NCBI GenBank assembly: GCA_003339645.1 | Contig: QNUV01000021.1 | Span: forward strand, 930,001-994,000 | DNA length: 64,000 bases | DNA from: Microbacterium arborescens | GTDB lineage: Bacteria > Actinomycetota > Actinomycetes > Actinomycetales > Microbacteriaceae | Direction: 5' to 3' | Shown here: piece after piece, positions 43,239-51,162 of the stretch | Layout: the number at the start of each line of letters is the position of its first letter | How positions within the stretch are numbered: the stretch's first letter is position 1 | Translations under genes and position numbers: made by a program | The notes under the pieces: model-generated | What the model saw: the letters and a program-made list of their open reading frames with translations, nothing else | Database searches by the model: none | What the model was told of the DNA's origin: nothing

Positions 43239-44158
43239 GCCTCATCTCCCACCCCGCAGACGCGACCGTGTTCGCCCCCGACCTGCCGCGCGCCTACGAC
43301 GCGCACCGTCCGGCGTGGACGCTGCCGGGCATGAAGAAGCTCGTGGTCTCGGTGCTGCTGCACGCTCCCTCGTACCAGGACGACCTTCCCGCGGGAGCGT
43401 TCTCGCCGACGTCGATGCAGGGCGGTGTGGGCCGCGACACCTCCGAGCCCCGGCACGGACAGGTCGCCCGTCTGTCGCAGTGGGACTTCGGCCTGACCAC
43501 CGGCATCTGGCGGCTGCTCGACATCGCCGACCGTGCGGGCGTTCCCGTCGCCGTCGCGCTCGACGAGTTCGGTGCCCGTACTGTGCCGGGGCTCGCCCGC
43601 GGCGTCGCGGCACGTGCCGACGAGATCGTCGTGCGAGGTGCCGGCGCAAACGTCATCCTGTCTCCTGAGATGGATGCCGCCACCGAGCGCTCGTACATCG
43701 AGAGCGCACGCGACACCGTCCAGCGCCTGACCGGGCGCGAGGCCACCGGATGGTTCGGCCCCGAACGCGCCGGCACCTCGCGGACCACCGCCCTGCTGCG
43801 CGAGGCGGGGTTCGGCTGGTTCGGGGACTGGCCGATCGACGAGCGCCCCGTGACGCTGGTCGGCGCCTCAGACGGCCTCGTCGCCGTGCCGCATCCGCTG
43901 GAGACGGAGGACATGTTCGAGCTCTACGCCCGGGGGATCGTCGCCGCCGACTACGAGGAGCTGCTCACCGCGACGGTCGACCAGCTGATCGCCGACGCGG
44001 ACATCGTCGGCGCCCGCCACCTCGGACTCAGCCTCTTCGGCTGGGTCTCGGGTCAGGCGTGCTTCGCCGACGTCGTCGAGCGCACCTTCCGGATGCTCGC
44101 CGCCCACCCCGATGTGCTCCTCGCGACACCGGGCGGGGTGGCGGAGCTCGCCGAGTGA
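43235..44158 (+). CDS. Second PuuE-like protein with altered metal site
   Basis: A 307-residue paralogue-like protein overlapping the previous stop. It keeps the fold outline (KKLVVSVLLHAPSYQDDLPA, WRLLDIADRAGVPVAVALDE, ATGWFGPERAGTSRTTALLR, FGWFGDWPIDERPVTLV) but where the first protein has SHG-xx-N it reads VRGAGAN, so the metal-binding histidine is missing, and the C-terminal HPF-type loop is replaced by GLSLFGWVSGQACFADV. It may be a non-catalytic partner or use a different site. No signal peptide. Confidence 0.75.
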   Translation: MSLISHPADATVFAPDLPRAYDAHRPAWTLPGMKKLVVSVLLHAPSYQDDLPAGAFSPTSMQGGVGRDTSEPRHGQVARLSQWDFGLTTGIWRLLDIADRAGVPVAVALDEFGARTVPGLARGVAARADEIVVRGAGANVILSPEMDAATERSYIESARDTVQRLTGREATGWFGPERAGTSRTTALLREAGFGWFGDWPIDERPVTLVGASDGLVAVPHPLETEDMFELYARGIVAADYEELLTATVDQLIADADIVGARHLGLSLFGWVSGQACFADVVERTFRMLAAHPDVLLATPGGVAELAE

Positions 44159-45588
44159 CGCCGGAACCCGCGGCTGCGGGCGGCCCGGACGGCCGCCGCT
44201 CGCTGCCGCTGCGGCTGCCGTGGTCGCTCGGCAGCGGCACGATCCTCCTCGGGCTGAACTCGTCGATCATCGCCGTCGCGCTCGTCCCGATGGTCGCTTC
44301 GTTCGGAGGGGATGCAGCGGACGCGACGACCGCGACAGCGTGGATCATCAGCGCGCTCTACATCGCTGCTGCGGTCGGGTCGCCCACGGCAGGACGCCTC
44401 GCCGACCTGTACGGACCGCGACGCGTCTACCTCGTGGGCCTGGCGCTCATCCTGCTGGCCTCGGTCGCCGGTCCGTTCATCGCCGACAGCGGCTGGATGA
44501 TCGTCGACCGGGTCGTGCTCGGCCTGGGAGCCGCCGCGCAGTTCCCCGCGGCGATGGCGATCATCCGCCGCCAGGCCGACCTCGCGCGCGCCACGCCCAC
44601 CGGCGCGATCGGCATCATCGCGCTGTGCGGGCAGACGACGGCAGCTCTCGGCCCGACCGTCGGCGGTCTCGTGGTGGTGGCGTGGGGGTGGCCGGGCATC
44701 TTCTGGGTCAACATCCCGATGGTGATCCTCTGCGCGACGCTCGTGCTGGCCTTCGTCCCCGCCGACGCCCGCGGCCCTCGGGCGAGCGCAGCGCAGACCT
44801 GGCGGGCGCTCGACCCCGCCGGCATGGTCCTCATGATCGGCACGCTGGTCGCGCTCATGGTGGCGCTGCTCAGCATCGACTCGGCGCCGACGGTCGCGGT
44901 GGTCTCGGCGGCGGTGACGGTCCCGTTGGCCTCCGGGTTCGTCTGGCGTGAACTGCGGGCGGAGCGGCCCTTCGTCGATGTGCGCCTGCTCGGCAGATAC
45001 CCGCAGTTCGGGCTCACCTGTCTGCGGGCGATCGCGACGTTCATCTCGTTCTACGTCATCTTCTACGGACTGCCGCAGTGGATGCAGGCGACCCGCGACC
45101 TCGGACCGGCCGTGACGGGACTGCTCATGCTGCCGGTGTTCGGGGTCGGGGCCCTCTCGACCGTCGTCGCCACGCGCCTCGGGCGCGCCTGGCACCCACG
45201 CGCTCTGCTCGCCGTCGGCACCTCGGCGATGGTCCTGGCCGGCACGCTCCTCGCACTCACCGGTGCGGCCGACATGCCGCTCTGGGTGCTCGCGATCGTC
45301 TGCGCCCTGCTCGGCGTGCCCAACGGCTTCAACAACCTGGGCAACCAGCTCCTGCTCCATCACGCGGTGCCCGCCGGGGCTGCCGGTGCCTCCACGGGGA
45401 TCTACCGCACCGCGCAGTATGTCGGCGCCGCGCTCGCCGCCGTCGTCGTGGCGCACCTGCTCGACGCGGGCGCCGTCGCCGGCGGCATCCGCGACGTCGG
45501 GCTGACGATCGCCGGGCTGGGGCTCGCCCTGCTGCTCGCGACCGTCGTCGCCGTCATCCGTCTCCGCCGAAAGGAAGCAGGAGCATGA
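44155..45588 (+). CDS. MFS transporter (DHA2/EmrB-type, 14 helices)
   Basis: A 477-residue transporter starting at a GTG overlapping the previous stop. Motif A appears as GSPTAGRLADLYGPRRVYLV after the second helix, and the motif C-like GQTTAALGPTVGGLVVVAW lies in helix 5. Length and hydrophobic pattern fit about 14 helices. In a catabolic operon with its own importers it may export a toxic intermediate or bring in a related substrate. Confidence 0.88.
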   Translation: MTPEPAAAGGPDGRRSLPLRLPWSLGSGTILLGLNSSIIAVALVPMVASFGGDAADATTATAWIISALYIAAAVGSPTAGRLADLYGPRRVYLVGLALILLASVAGPFIADSGWMIVDRVVLGLGAAAQFPAAMAIIRRQADLARATPTGAIGIIALCGQTTAALGPTVGGLVVVAWGWPGIFWVNIPMVILCATLVLAFVPADARGPRASAAQTWRALDPAGMVLMIGTLVALMVALLSIDSAPTVAVVSAAVTVPLASGFVWRELRAERPFVDVRLLGRYPQFGLTCLRAIATFISFYVIFYGLPQWMQATRDLGPAVTGLLMLPVFGVGALSTVVATRLGRAWHPRALLAVGTSAMVLAGTLLALTGAADMPLWVLAIVCALLGVPNGFNNLGNQLLLHHAVPAGAAGASTGIYRTAQYVGAALAAVVVAHLLDAGAVAGGIRDVGLTIAGLGLALLLATVVAVIRLRRKEAGA

Positions 45589-46709
45589 CCCTGATCTCTT
45601 CTCGTCCTGCCGGGAAAGGAGCCGCCGACGAGGCGGACCGCCCGGCGCTGCTCCGACCGATGCGGCTGCGCGGCCTGACCCTGCGCAACCGCATCGGGGT
45701 CTCGCCGATGTGCATGTATGCCGCTCCAATGCCCGACGGCGTCGTCGACGACTGGCACGTCGTCCACTACGGACAGTTCGCCCTCGGCGGCGCGGGGCTC
45801 ATCATCACCGAGGCGACCGCGGTGTCACCGCTCGGCCGGGTGACCCCCGACGACTCTGGCATGTGGGACGACCGGCACATCGCCGCCTGGCGACGCGTCA
45901 CCGACGCCGTGCACCGCGCCGGCGGGCGCATCGCGGTGCAGCTCGCGCACGCCGGACGCAAGGGCAGCAAGTACGCCGGGCTACCGGGTGATCCGCCGGA
46001 GCACCGCGGATCGGTTCCCCCGAGCGCCGGCGGATGGCAGACCCTCGGCGCTTCTGGCGAGCCCTTCGGGCGCTTCGCCGATCCCGCGCGTATGGACGCC
46101 GACCAGGTGGATGCCGTCGTCGCGGAGTTCGCCGCAGCCGCGCGCCGCTCGGTCGCCGCCGGCTTCGACGCGATCGAGCTCCATGGCGCGCACGGGTACC
46201 TGCTGCACGAGTTCCTCTCACCGGTGACGAACCGCCGCGACGACCGGTGGGGTGCCGACCGGGCGGCCCTCCTGCTCGCGACGGTCGCCGCGGTGCGGGC
46301 GGAGATGCCCGAGGGGATGCCGCTCATCGTGCGGCTGTCGGTCGACGACGTCGCTCCGGGCGGGTCGCAGGCCGCCGACAGTGCTGAGCTCGCGCGGCGC
46401 CTGCACACAGCCGGGGTCGATCTCGTCGACTGCTCGTCGGGGGGACTCGTCGCCGGTGCAGAGTACTCCCCGTCGCCCGGCTATCAGGTGCCGGGATCAG
46501 CCGTGGTTCGAGCCGCCGGGGTTCCGACCGCCGCCGTCGGTCTCATCACCGACCCGCGGCATGCCGACCGGATCGTCGCCGACGGCGACGCCGACCTCGT
46601 CCTCCTCGGCCGCGAGATGCTCCGCGACCCCCACTGGGCCCGCCGTGCCGAGCTCGCTCTCACGGGCGCGGCGTCGCTCGAGCCTCGCTACCACCGCGCC
46701 TACCTCTGA
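45585..46709 (+). CDS. Old Yellow Enzyme-family flavin oxidoreductase (YqjM-like)
   Basis: A 374-residue FMN-dependent enzyme overlapping the MFS stop. YqjM-type features are the redox-tuning cysteine in VSPMCMYAAPMPDGVVDDWH, GAGLIITEATAVSPLGRVTP, VQLAHAGRKGSKYAG, the substrate-binding histidines in AIELHGAHGYLLHEFLSP, VTNRRDDRWGAD, and AVGLITDPRHADRIV. These enzymes reduce activated C=C bonds with NAD(P)H. As the last gene of the operon it may reduce an unsaturated acid, amide or ring. Confidence 0.92.
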   Translation: MTLISSRPAGKGAADEADRPALLRPMRLRGLTLRNRIGVSPMCMYAAPMPDGVVDDWHVVHYGQFALGGAGLIITEATAVSPLGRVTPDDSGMWDDRHIAAWRRVTDAVHRAGGRIAVQLAHAGRKGSKYAGLPGDPPEHRGSVPPSAGGWQTLGASGEPFGRFADPARMDADQVDAVVAEFAAAARRSVAAGFDAIELHGAHGYLLHEFLSPVTNRRDDRWGADRAALLLATVAAVRAEMPEGMPLIVRLSVDDVAPGGSQAADSAELARRLHTAGVDLVDCSSGGLVAGAEYSPSPGYQVPGSAVVRAAGVPTAAVGLITDPRHADRIVADGDADLVLLGREMLRDPHWARRAELALTGAASLEPRYHRAYL

Positions 46710-46730
46710 CACGGATTCGCCCGGCGGTGC

Positions 46731-46795
46731 TCGGCGAGGTCCCAGTCCCGCCGGGTATCGGGGGGTGATTCCCGGCCCAGATGGGACCTCGCCGA
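46731..46795. repeat. Long intergenic palindrome between convergent genes
   Basis: TCGGCGAGGTCCCA and TGGGACCTCGCCGA form a perfect 14-bp stem; inside, GCCGGG and CCCGGC can add a second stem. It lies 22 bases after the Old Yellow Enzyme stop and 27 bases before the minus-strand gene end at 46822, so it may terminate both, but its length and nested form also suit a REP-like element. Confidence 0.65.
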
Positions 46796-46821
46796 CCGAC
46801 ACGGGTGCCGCGCCGACCGGG

Positions 46822-48045
46822 TCAGCGCATGGCGGCGAAGATTCCGCCGATGAAGGCGATGACTGGGCCGATGGCACCGACCGTGACGATGAGCAGCACC
46901 ACGACCACTGCCATCCACGGCACGCTCTTCTTCAGCCGCTGGCCGGGGGCGGCGACGCCGGGCGGCGGCCGCAGCAGTCCCGGCGGCGGCATGACGGGCA
47001 GCGCGGGTGCGGCGCCGGCAGCCGCACCCGGTCCCGCCGCAGCCGGCCCAGCGGTCGCGGCCTCCGCGGCACCGCCCGGCGCCGCCCCCGCACCGGATGC
47101 CGCCGGCGCCGCCAGCCGGTCGTCGCGCCAGCGCTCCCACTGTGCGAACTTGTCGATCATCGCGCCGACGGCGCCGAACAGCCACGACCAGGTGGCCGGG
47201 TCGAGTGTCGAGAAGTCGCGCTTTCCGTAGAAGAAGAGCCAGTCGTCGACGATCTCGACATCCAGTGCGGCGGCGTTGTCGACGAACCGCGCCATGATGT
47301 CGGGCGTGAAGAGGTACAGCGCGTCGCGTTCGTATCCGCGCGGGCAGTAGAGGCGGAAGTACCGGTCGAAGTCGCCCTCGAGGCTCAGGTGCTGGTCGCG
47401 GTCGAACGCGACGGGGAGGTTCGAGCCGAACAGCCCGTTGTTGCCGAGCGCGTCGAGCACGATGTGCGGCAGGGGAGTCGACAGGTGCACCGCGACGTAG
47501 CCCCACGTGTGCGTCTGCTGGTTCTTGCCCGACCCGGTCGTGTAGCGGTAGTTCGCGAACTCGACGAAACGCGGCTGGTCGCCGCGGACGAGATTGGATG
47601 CCATCCGCCCCGACCCCTGCGAGAAGATCATGCCCGGCAGCGGGGGCTGGGGCCGCTGCGGCTCGAAGCTCATGCCGTTGGCCCGCGCGAACCCGTCGAG
47701 CCGGTACCAGACCGCGGCTTGCGCAGCGCGCTGTCGGCGGACGAAGAACGGGATGAGCGCCGCGAGCGCGATCAGGATGACGAGGGGGATGACGGGCGCC
47801 AGCGAGACCACCGCGCCGGAACCCGACTGCGTCCCGATGGCGAACACCAGGCCGCCGACCATGGCCGACAGGACGCCGCCGAACACCAGCACCACGAAGA
47901 CGATGACGACGATCGCGATGATCACGCCGGCGGTGCCCGACCCGCCGGGAAGCCGGCCGCTGTCGGCCAGATGCTTCCGGAACGCACGTGCGGTGGCGGG
48001 CGACACCGGCTCGAGCAGGGGCCGGGGGTCGAACGGGACGCTCAT
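46822..48045 (-). CDS. Conserved membrane protein (DUF3137-like)
   Basis: A 407-residue protein from ATG 48045. Two hydrophobic segments come early (AGVIIAIVVIVFVVLVFGGV and VVSLAPVIPLVILIALAALI), then a soluble domain (FEPQRPQPPLPGMIFSQGSG, FVEFANYRYTTGSGKNQQTH, WGYVAVHLSTPLPHIVLDAL, YFRLYCPRGYERDALYLFTP), a low-complexity Ala/Pro/Gly linker, and a last membrane helix (VPWMAVVVVLLIVTVGAIGP). The soluble part resembles DUF3137-type actinobacterial proteins. It overlaps the end of the upstream partner gene. Function unknown. Confidence 0.75.
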   Translation of the reverse strand: MSVPFDPRPLLEPVSPATARAFRKHLADSGRLPGGSGTAGVIIAIVVIVFVVLVFGGVLSAMVGGLVFAIGTQSGSGAVVSLAPVIPLVILIALAALIPFFVRRQRAAQAAVWYRLDGFARANGMSFEPQRPQPPLPGMIFSQGSGRMASNLVRGDQPRFVEFANYRYTTGSGKNQQTHTWGYVAVHLSTPLPHIVLDALGNNGLFGSNLPVAFDRDQHLSLEGDFDRYFRLYCPRGYERDALYLFTPDIMARFVDNAAALDVEIVDDWLFFYGKRDFSTLDPATWSWLFGAVGAMIDKFAQWERWRDDRLAAPAASGAGAAPGGAAEAATAGPAAAGPGAAAGAAPALPVMPPPGLLRPPPGVAAPGQRLKKSVPWMAVVVVLLIVTVGAIGPVIAFIGGIFAAMR

Positions 48046-49028
48046 CGATTCACCTCGTCTGCTCCCCACGACAGGGATGCGTCGGCCGGCAGGGGCAGGG
48101 CTTCGAGCTCGGGGGAGCGGCAGATCGCGTCGACGAGCTCCCTCGAGCCGCCGACGATCGTCGAGTCGAAGTCGACTTCCGAGACCATGACCCAGGCGCG
48201 GTCCGCGGGCCAGAGCAGGCTCGGGCTCTGCGACGTCGGCACGGCTCCCATCGCCTCGGCGGCGAGGTCGCGCCACGGCATCCGCAGCTCCCAGTCGTCG
48301 TCGGCGAACTCGTCGACAGCGCCGCGGAACAGGACGAACGCCCGCTCTGGCAGCCTCAGCCGTGGTCCTTCCGAGATCTCGCGCGAGAGGATGCCCTCCT
48401 GCCAGGTGGGTTTGCGGAAGACGCTGTTGAAGCGGTCGCCGATCGACGACCCGAGCATGCGGTTGTGGCGGGCGAGGGTCGCGTCGTCGGGGTCGCCGGG
48501 CTGGAAGACCGTGCGCGACGGCGCGCGTCCGAGGTGCCCGAGCAGGCCGCCCCGGCCTTCCCAGAGGCCCGCGCTCACGTCACCCGCGGTCGAGGTGTGC
48601 CCGATCAGCGCGCGCGCGAGAACCGCCATGTGGTGCGGGTCGAGATCGCCCATCCCGGGTGCGGCGAACCACCGGCCGTCGGGCGCGCTGCGCTGGTTCG
48701 AGCCGAATTCGGGCGAGCGCACGATCGAATCCCACTGGGCCAGCGGATGCAGCGTCGTCCCGAAGGCGGCGGCGGTCTCGGCCCACGTGACGGGGTCGGT
48801 GACGAGGTCTGCGGTGACCCGCTGCGACTCCTGCCACGGCATCTCGACCCATTCGTCGAACGGGGGGAGGCGCTCGCCGCTCTCGCGCGACTGAATGGAT
48901 GCCGGATGCAGGATGCGCGCGTACGCCTCGAAGCCCCGCGGCACCACGTCGTGGACCGTCCCCCGCCACGGATCGTCGATGCGCTCGCGCAGCCAGTCGC
49001 CGGTCGAAACGTCCGCGGTCCACTCCAT
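48042..49028 (-). CDS. Conserved hypothetical actinobacterial protein
   Basis: A 328-residue soluble protein, Trp- and acid-rich (DWLRERIDDPWRGTVHDVVP, FEAYARILHPASIQSRESGE, RLPPFDEWVEMPWQESQRVT, AWVMVSEVDFDSTIVGGSRE). I do not recognise a characterised domain. Its stop overlaps the start of the membrane protein gene (ATGA), so the two form an operon and probably act together. It is divergent from rpsF. Confidence 0.75.
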   Translation of the reverse strand: MEWTADVSTGDWLRERIDDPWRGTVHDVVPRGFEAYARILHPASIQSRESGERLPPFDEWVEMPWQESQRVTADLVTDPVTWAETAAAFGTTLHPLAQWDSIVRSPEFGSNQRSAPDGRWFAAPGMGDLDPHHMAVLARALIGHTSTAGDVSAGLWEGRGGLLGHLGRAPSRTVFQPGDPDDATLARHNRMLGSSIGDRFNSVFRKPTWQEGILSREISEGPRLRLPERAFVLFRGAVDEFADDDWELRMPWRDLAAEAMGAVPTSQSPSLLWPADRAWVMVSEVDFDSTIVGGSRELVDAICRSPELEALPLPADASLSWGADEVNR

Positions 49029-49124
49029 GCGCCCACGCTACCGGTGACCGGTCGGCGGCATCACGCGCGATCAGGTAAGCTGTTGTGGTTGTCCGACCTC
49101 GGTCGGGCACGTGCTACACACCCT

Positions 49125-49160
49125 CCTGCTTCCGGGAAACGCCCGGGAGCCGTTCTAGTC
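49125..49160 (+). ncRNA. Candidate rpsF leader hairpin
   Basis: CTTCCGGG, then AAACG, then CCCGGGAG form an 8-bp stem (one G-T pair) some 25 bases before the rpsF ribosome site, inside an untranslated leader that also has CCGACCTCGGTCGG-type symmetry further upstream. Many bacteria have a structured rpsF leader bound by S6:S18. The stem is visible; the regulatory role is inferred. Confidence 0.4.
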
Positions 49161-49176
49161 CGAAGGAGGTGGGTCA

Positions 49177-49560
49177 GTGACGCACACGTACCAGTACGAG
49201 CTCATGGTGATTCTCCAGCCCGAGATCGATGAGCGTCAGGTTGCTCCCAACCTTGACAAGTTCCTCAAGGTCATCACGAATGACGGCGGAACCATCGAGA
49301 ACATCGACATCTGGGGCCGTCGCCGCCTGGCGTACGAGATCCAGAAGAAGAACGAGGGCATCTACGCCGTCGTCAACTTCACCGCGACGAGCGAGACCAC
49401 GCAGGAGCTCGACCGCCAGCTGAAGCTGAGCGAGTCGATCATGCGCACCAAGGTCCTGCGCGCCGAGGAGGCCATCGCACAGGTCGCCGCCGAGAAGGCG
49501 CGCTCCGAGGCGAAGGCCGCCCGCAAGGCTGCCGCCCCCGCTAAGGCTGCGAAGGCGTAA
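49177..49560 (+). CDS. rpsF: 30S ribosomal protein S6
   Basis: A 127-residue bS6 with the family sequence [40 protein letters not shown] and [20 protein letters not shown], plus an Ala/Lys-rich tail usual in actinobacteria. AAGGAGGTG lies before the GTG start. First gene of the rpsF-ssb-rpsR-rplI operon. Confidence 0.98.
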   Translation: MTHTYQYELMVILQPEIDERQVAPNLDKFLKVITNDGGTIENIDIWGRRRLAYEIQKKNEGIYAVVNFTATSETTQELDRQLKLSESIMRTKVLRAEEAIAQVAAEKARSEAKAARKAAAPAKAAKA

Positions 49561-49565
49561 GGCTC

Positions 49566-50096
49566 ATGGCCGGCGAGACCGTCATCACCGTCGTGGGCAA
49601 CCTCACGGCAGACCCCGAGCTGCGTTACACGCAGAACGGCCTGCCGGTGGCGAACTTCACGATCGCCTCGACTCCTCGCACCTTCGACCGTCAGGCGAAC
49701 GAGTGGAAGGACGGCGAAGCGCTGTTCCTCCGCGCGTCCGTGTGGCGTGACTTCGCCGAGCACGTGGCGGGTTCGCTGACCAAGGGCATGCGGGTCGTCG
49801 CGACCGGCCGCCTGCGTCAGCGCTCCTACCAGGACCGTGAGGGCCAGAACCGCACCGCGATCGAGCTGGAGGTCGACGAGATCGGCCCCTCGCTGCGCTA
49901 CGCGACCGCACAGGTCACGCGCGCCGCATCCGGCTCCGGTGGTGGTGGCGGCGGAAGCTTCGGCGGCGGTCAGCAGTCGCGCCCGCAGCAGCAGGTGCAG
50001 GAGGAGCCGTGGGCGACCCCGGGTTCTTCGGCTCCCGACGCGTGGAGCGCACCGGGTACCAGCGGCGCCTCCTACGGCGACGACACCCCGTTCTGA
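49566..50096 (+). CDS. ssb: Single-stranded DNA-binding protein
   Basis: A 176-residue SSB. The OB fold spans residues 1-110 ([60 protein letters not shown]). A glycine-rich linker then leads to the acidic tip GDDTPF, the docking site for replication and repair partners. Five bases after rpsF. Confidence 0.98.
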   Translation: MAGETVITVVGNLTADPELRYTQNGLPVANFTIASTPRTFDRQANEWKDGEALFLRASVWRDFAEHVAGSLTKGMRVVATGRLRQRSYQDREGQNRTAIELEVDEIGPSLRYATAQVTRAASGSGGGGGGSFGGGQQSRPQQQVQEEPWATPGSSAPDAWSAPGTSGASYGDDTPF

Positions 50097-50155
50097 ATCG
50101 GATTCCGGATGCTGCGCGCAGCGGCATCCGATCATCACTCTCGTAAGGAAAAACA

Positions 50156-50410
50156 ATGGCTGGAAAGGCAACCGGCGACCGCCGCAAGCCGCGGAAGGGC
50201 GCGAAGAACGCGGCCCCCGCGAAGGCGATCCGCGTCGGCGTCATCGACTACAAGGACGTTTCGACGCTCCGCAAGTTCATCTCGGAGCGTGGGAAGATCC
50301 GCGCCCGTCGTATCACCGGTGTCTCGGTGCAGGAGCAGCGTCTGATCGCCAAGGCGATCAAGAACGCGCGCGAAATGGCGCTCCTGCCTTACGCCGGCGC
50401 TGGCCGGTAA
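50156..50410 (+). CDS. rpsR: 30S ribosomal protein S18
   Basis: An 84-residue bS18 with a basic N-terminus and [40 protein letters not shown]. The usual zinc-type cysteines are absent, as in the cysteine-free (C-minus) paralogue used under zinc limitation, though many actinobacterial S18 proteins also lack them. Confidence 0.97.
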   Translation: MAGKATGDRRKPRKGAKNAAPAKAIRVGVIDYKDVSTLRKFISERGKIRARRITGVSVQEQRLIAKAIKNAREMALLPYAGAGR

Positions 50411-50421
50411 GGAGCACCGAC

Positions 50422-50874
50422 ATGGCAAAGCTGATTCTCACGAACGAGGTCGCCGGGCTCGGAAGCGCCGGTGACGTCATCGAGGTCAAGAACGGGTACG
50501 CCCGCAACTACCTCATCCCCCAGGGCTTCGCTGTGGCCTGGACCCGCGGTGGCGAGAAGCAGGTGGCGTCCATCCGCGCCGCTCGCGACGCCCGCGCGAT
50601 CCACGACCACGAAGAGGCCGTGGCCCTCAAGAACAACCTCGAGTCGAACAAGGTCAAGCTGTCGGTCAAGGCCGGCGCCGAAGGCCGTCTGTTCGGTGCA
50701 GTCAAGCCCGCCGACGTGGCTGACGCCGTCAAGACCGCTGGTCTGGGCGACCTCGACAAGCGCAAGATCCACATCACCTCGCCGATCAAGGCCGTGGGCG
50801 AGCACGAGGCGACCATTCGCCTGCGTGACGACCTCACCGCTGTGATCACCCTGCAGGTGGTCGCCGCCAAGTAA
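50422..50874 (+). CDS. rplI: 50S ribosomal protein L9
   Basis: A 150-residue bL9: [20 protein letters not shown] and [19 protein letters not shown] form the N-terminal RNA-binding domain, a long helix links to the C-terminal domain ([20 protein letters not shown]). GGAG precedes the ATG. Last gene of the operon, followed by a terminator. Confidence 0.98.
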   Translation: MAKLILTNEVAGLGSAGDVIEVKNGYARNYLIPQGFAVAWTRGGEKQVASIRAARDARAIHDHEEAVALKNNLESNKVKLSVKAGAEGRLFGAVKPADVADAVKTAGLGDLDKRKIHITSPIKAVGEHEATIRLRDDLTAVITLQVVAAK

Positions 50875-50890
50875 TCCCTGGCGCACCGTA

Positions 50891-50931
50891 CGGATGCCGC
50901 GGACCTTCGGGTTCGCGGCATCCGTCGTTTT
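50891..50931 (+). terminator. rplI operon terminator
   Basis: CGGATGCCGCG and CGCGGCATCCG pair perfectly over 11 bp around a 12-base loop, followed by TCGTTTT. It starts 16 bases after the rplI stop and is a classic intrinsic terminator. Confidence 0.9.
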
Positions 50932-50973
50932 GGGTGCAGGTGCCGGGTGCCGGTGCGGGTGGTGGGGTCTGTG

Positions 50974-51055
50974 CCGGGATGCAAGGTTTGCGGGCCGACA
51001 CCCCGAGAGCGGATGCCGAGCCCCGGGGTGTCGGTGCAGATCCCTTGCATCCCGG
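50974..51055. repeat. Nested intergenic palindrome
   Basis: Outer arms CCGGGATGCAAGG and CCTTGCATCCCGG (13 bp, perfect) enclose inner arms CCGACACCCCG and CGGGGTGTCGG (11 bp, perfect). It lies between two separate terminators and overlaps neither, so it is more than a transcription stop. A REP/MITE-like palindromic element is likely. Confidence 0.65.
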
Positions 51056-51101
51056 CGCGGTGGCGTGCGCGTCGGTGGCGTGACCCCTGGGCAGGCCGGA
51101 G

Positions 51102-51134
51102 CGGATGCCGCAGACTGTGGGCCCGCGGCATCCG
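51102..51134 (-). terminator. Terminator of the chaplin-repeat gene
   Basis: CGGATGCCGC and GCGGCATCCG pair perfectly around a 13-base loop, 29 bases beyond the stop of the minus-strand gene ending at 51163. Confidence 0.7.
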
Positions 51135-51162
51135 GTGTGTCCGAGACTGACTCCTGTCGGGA

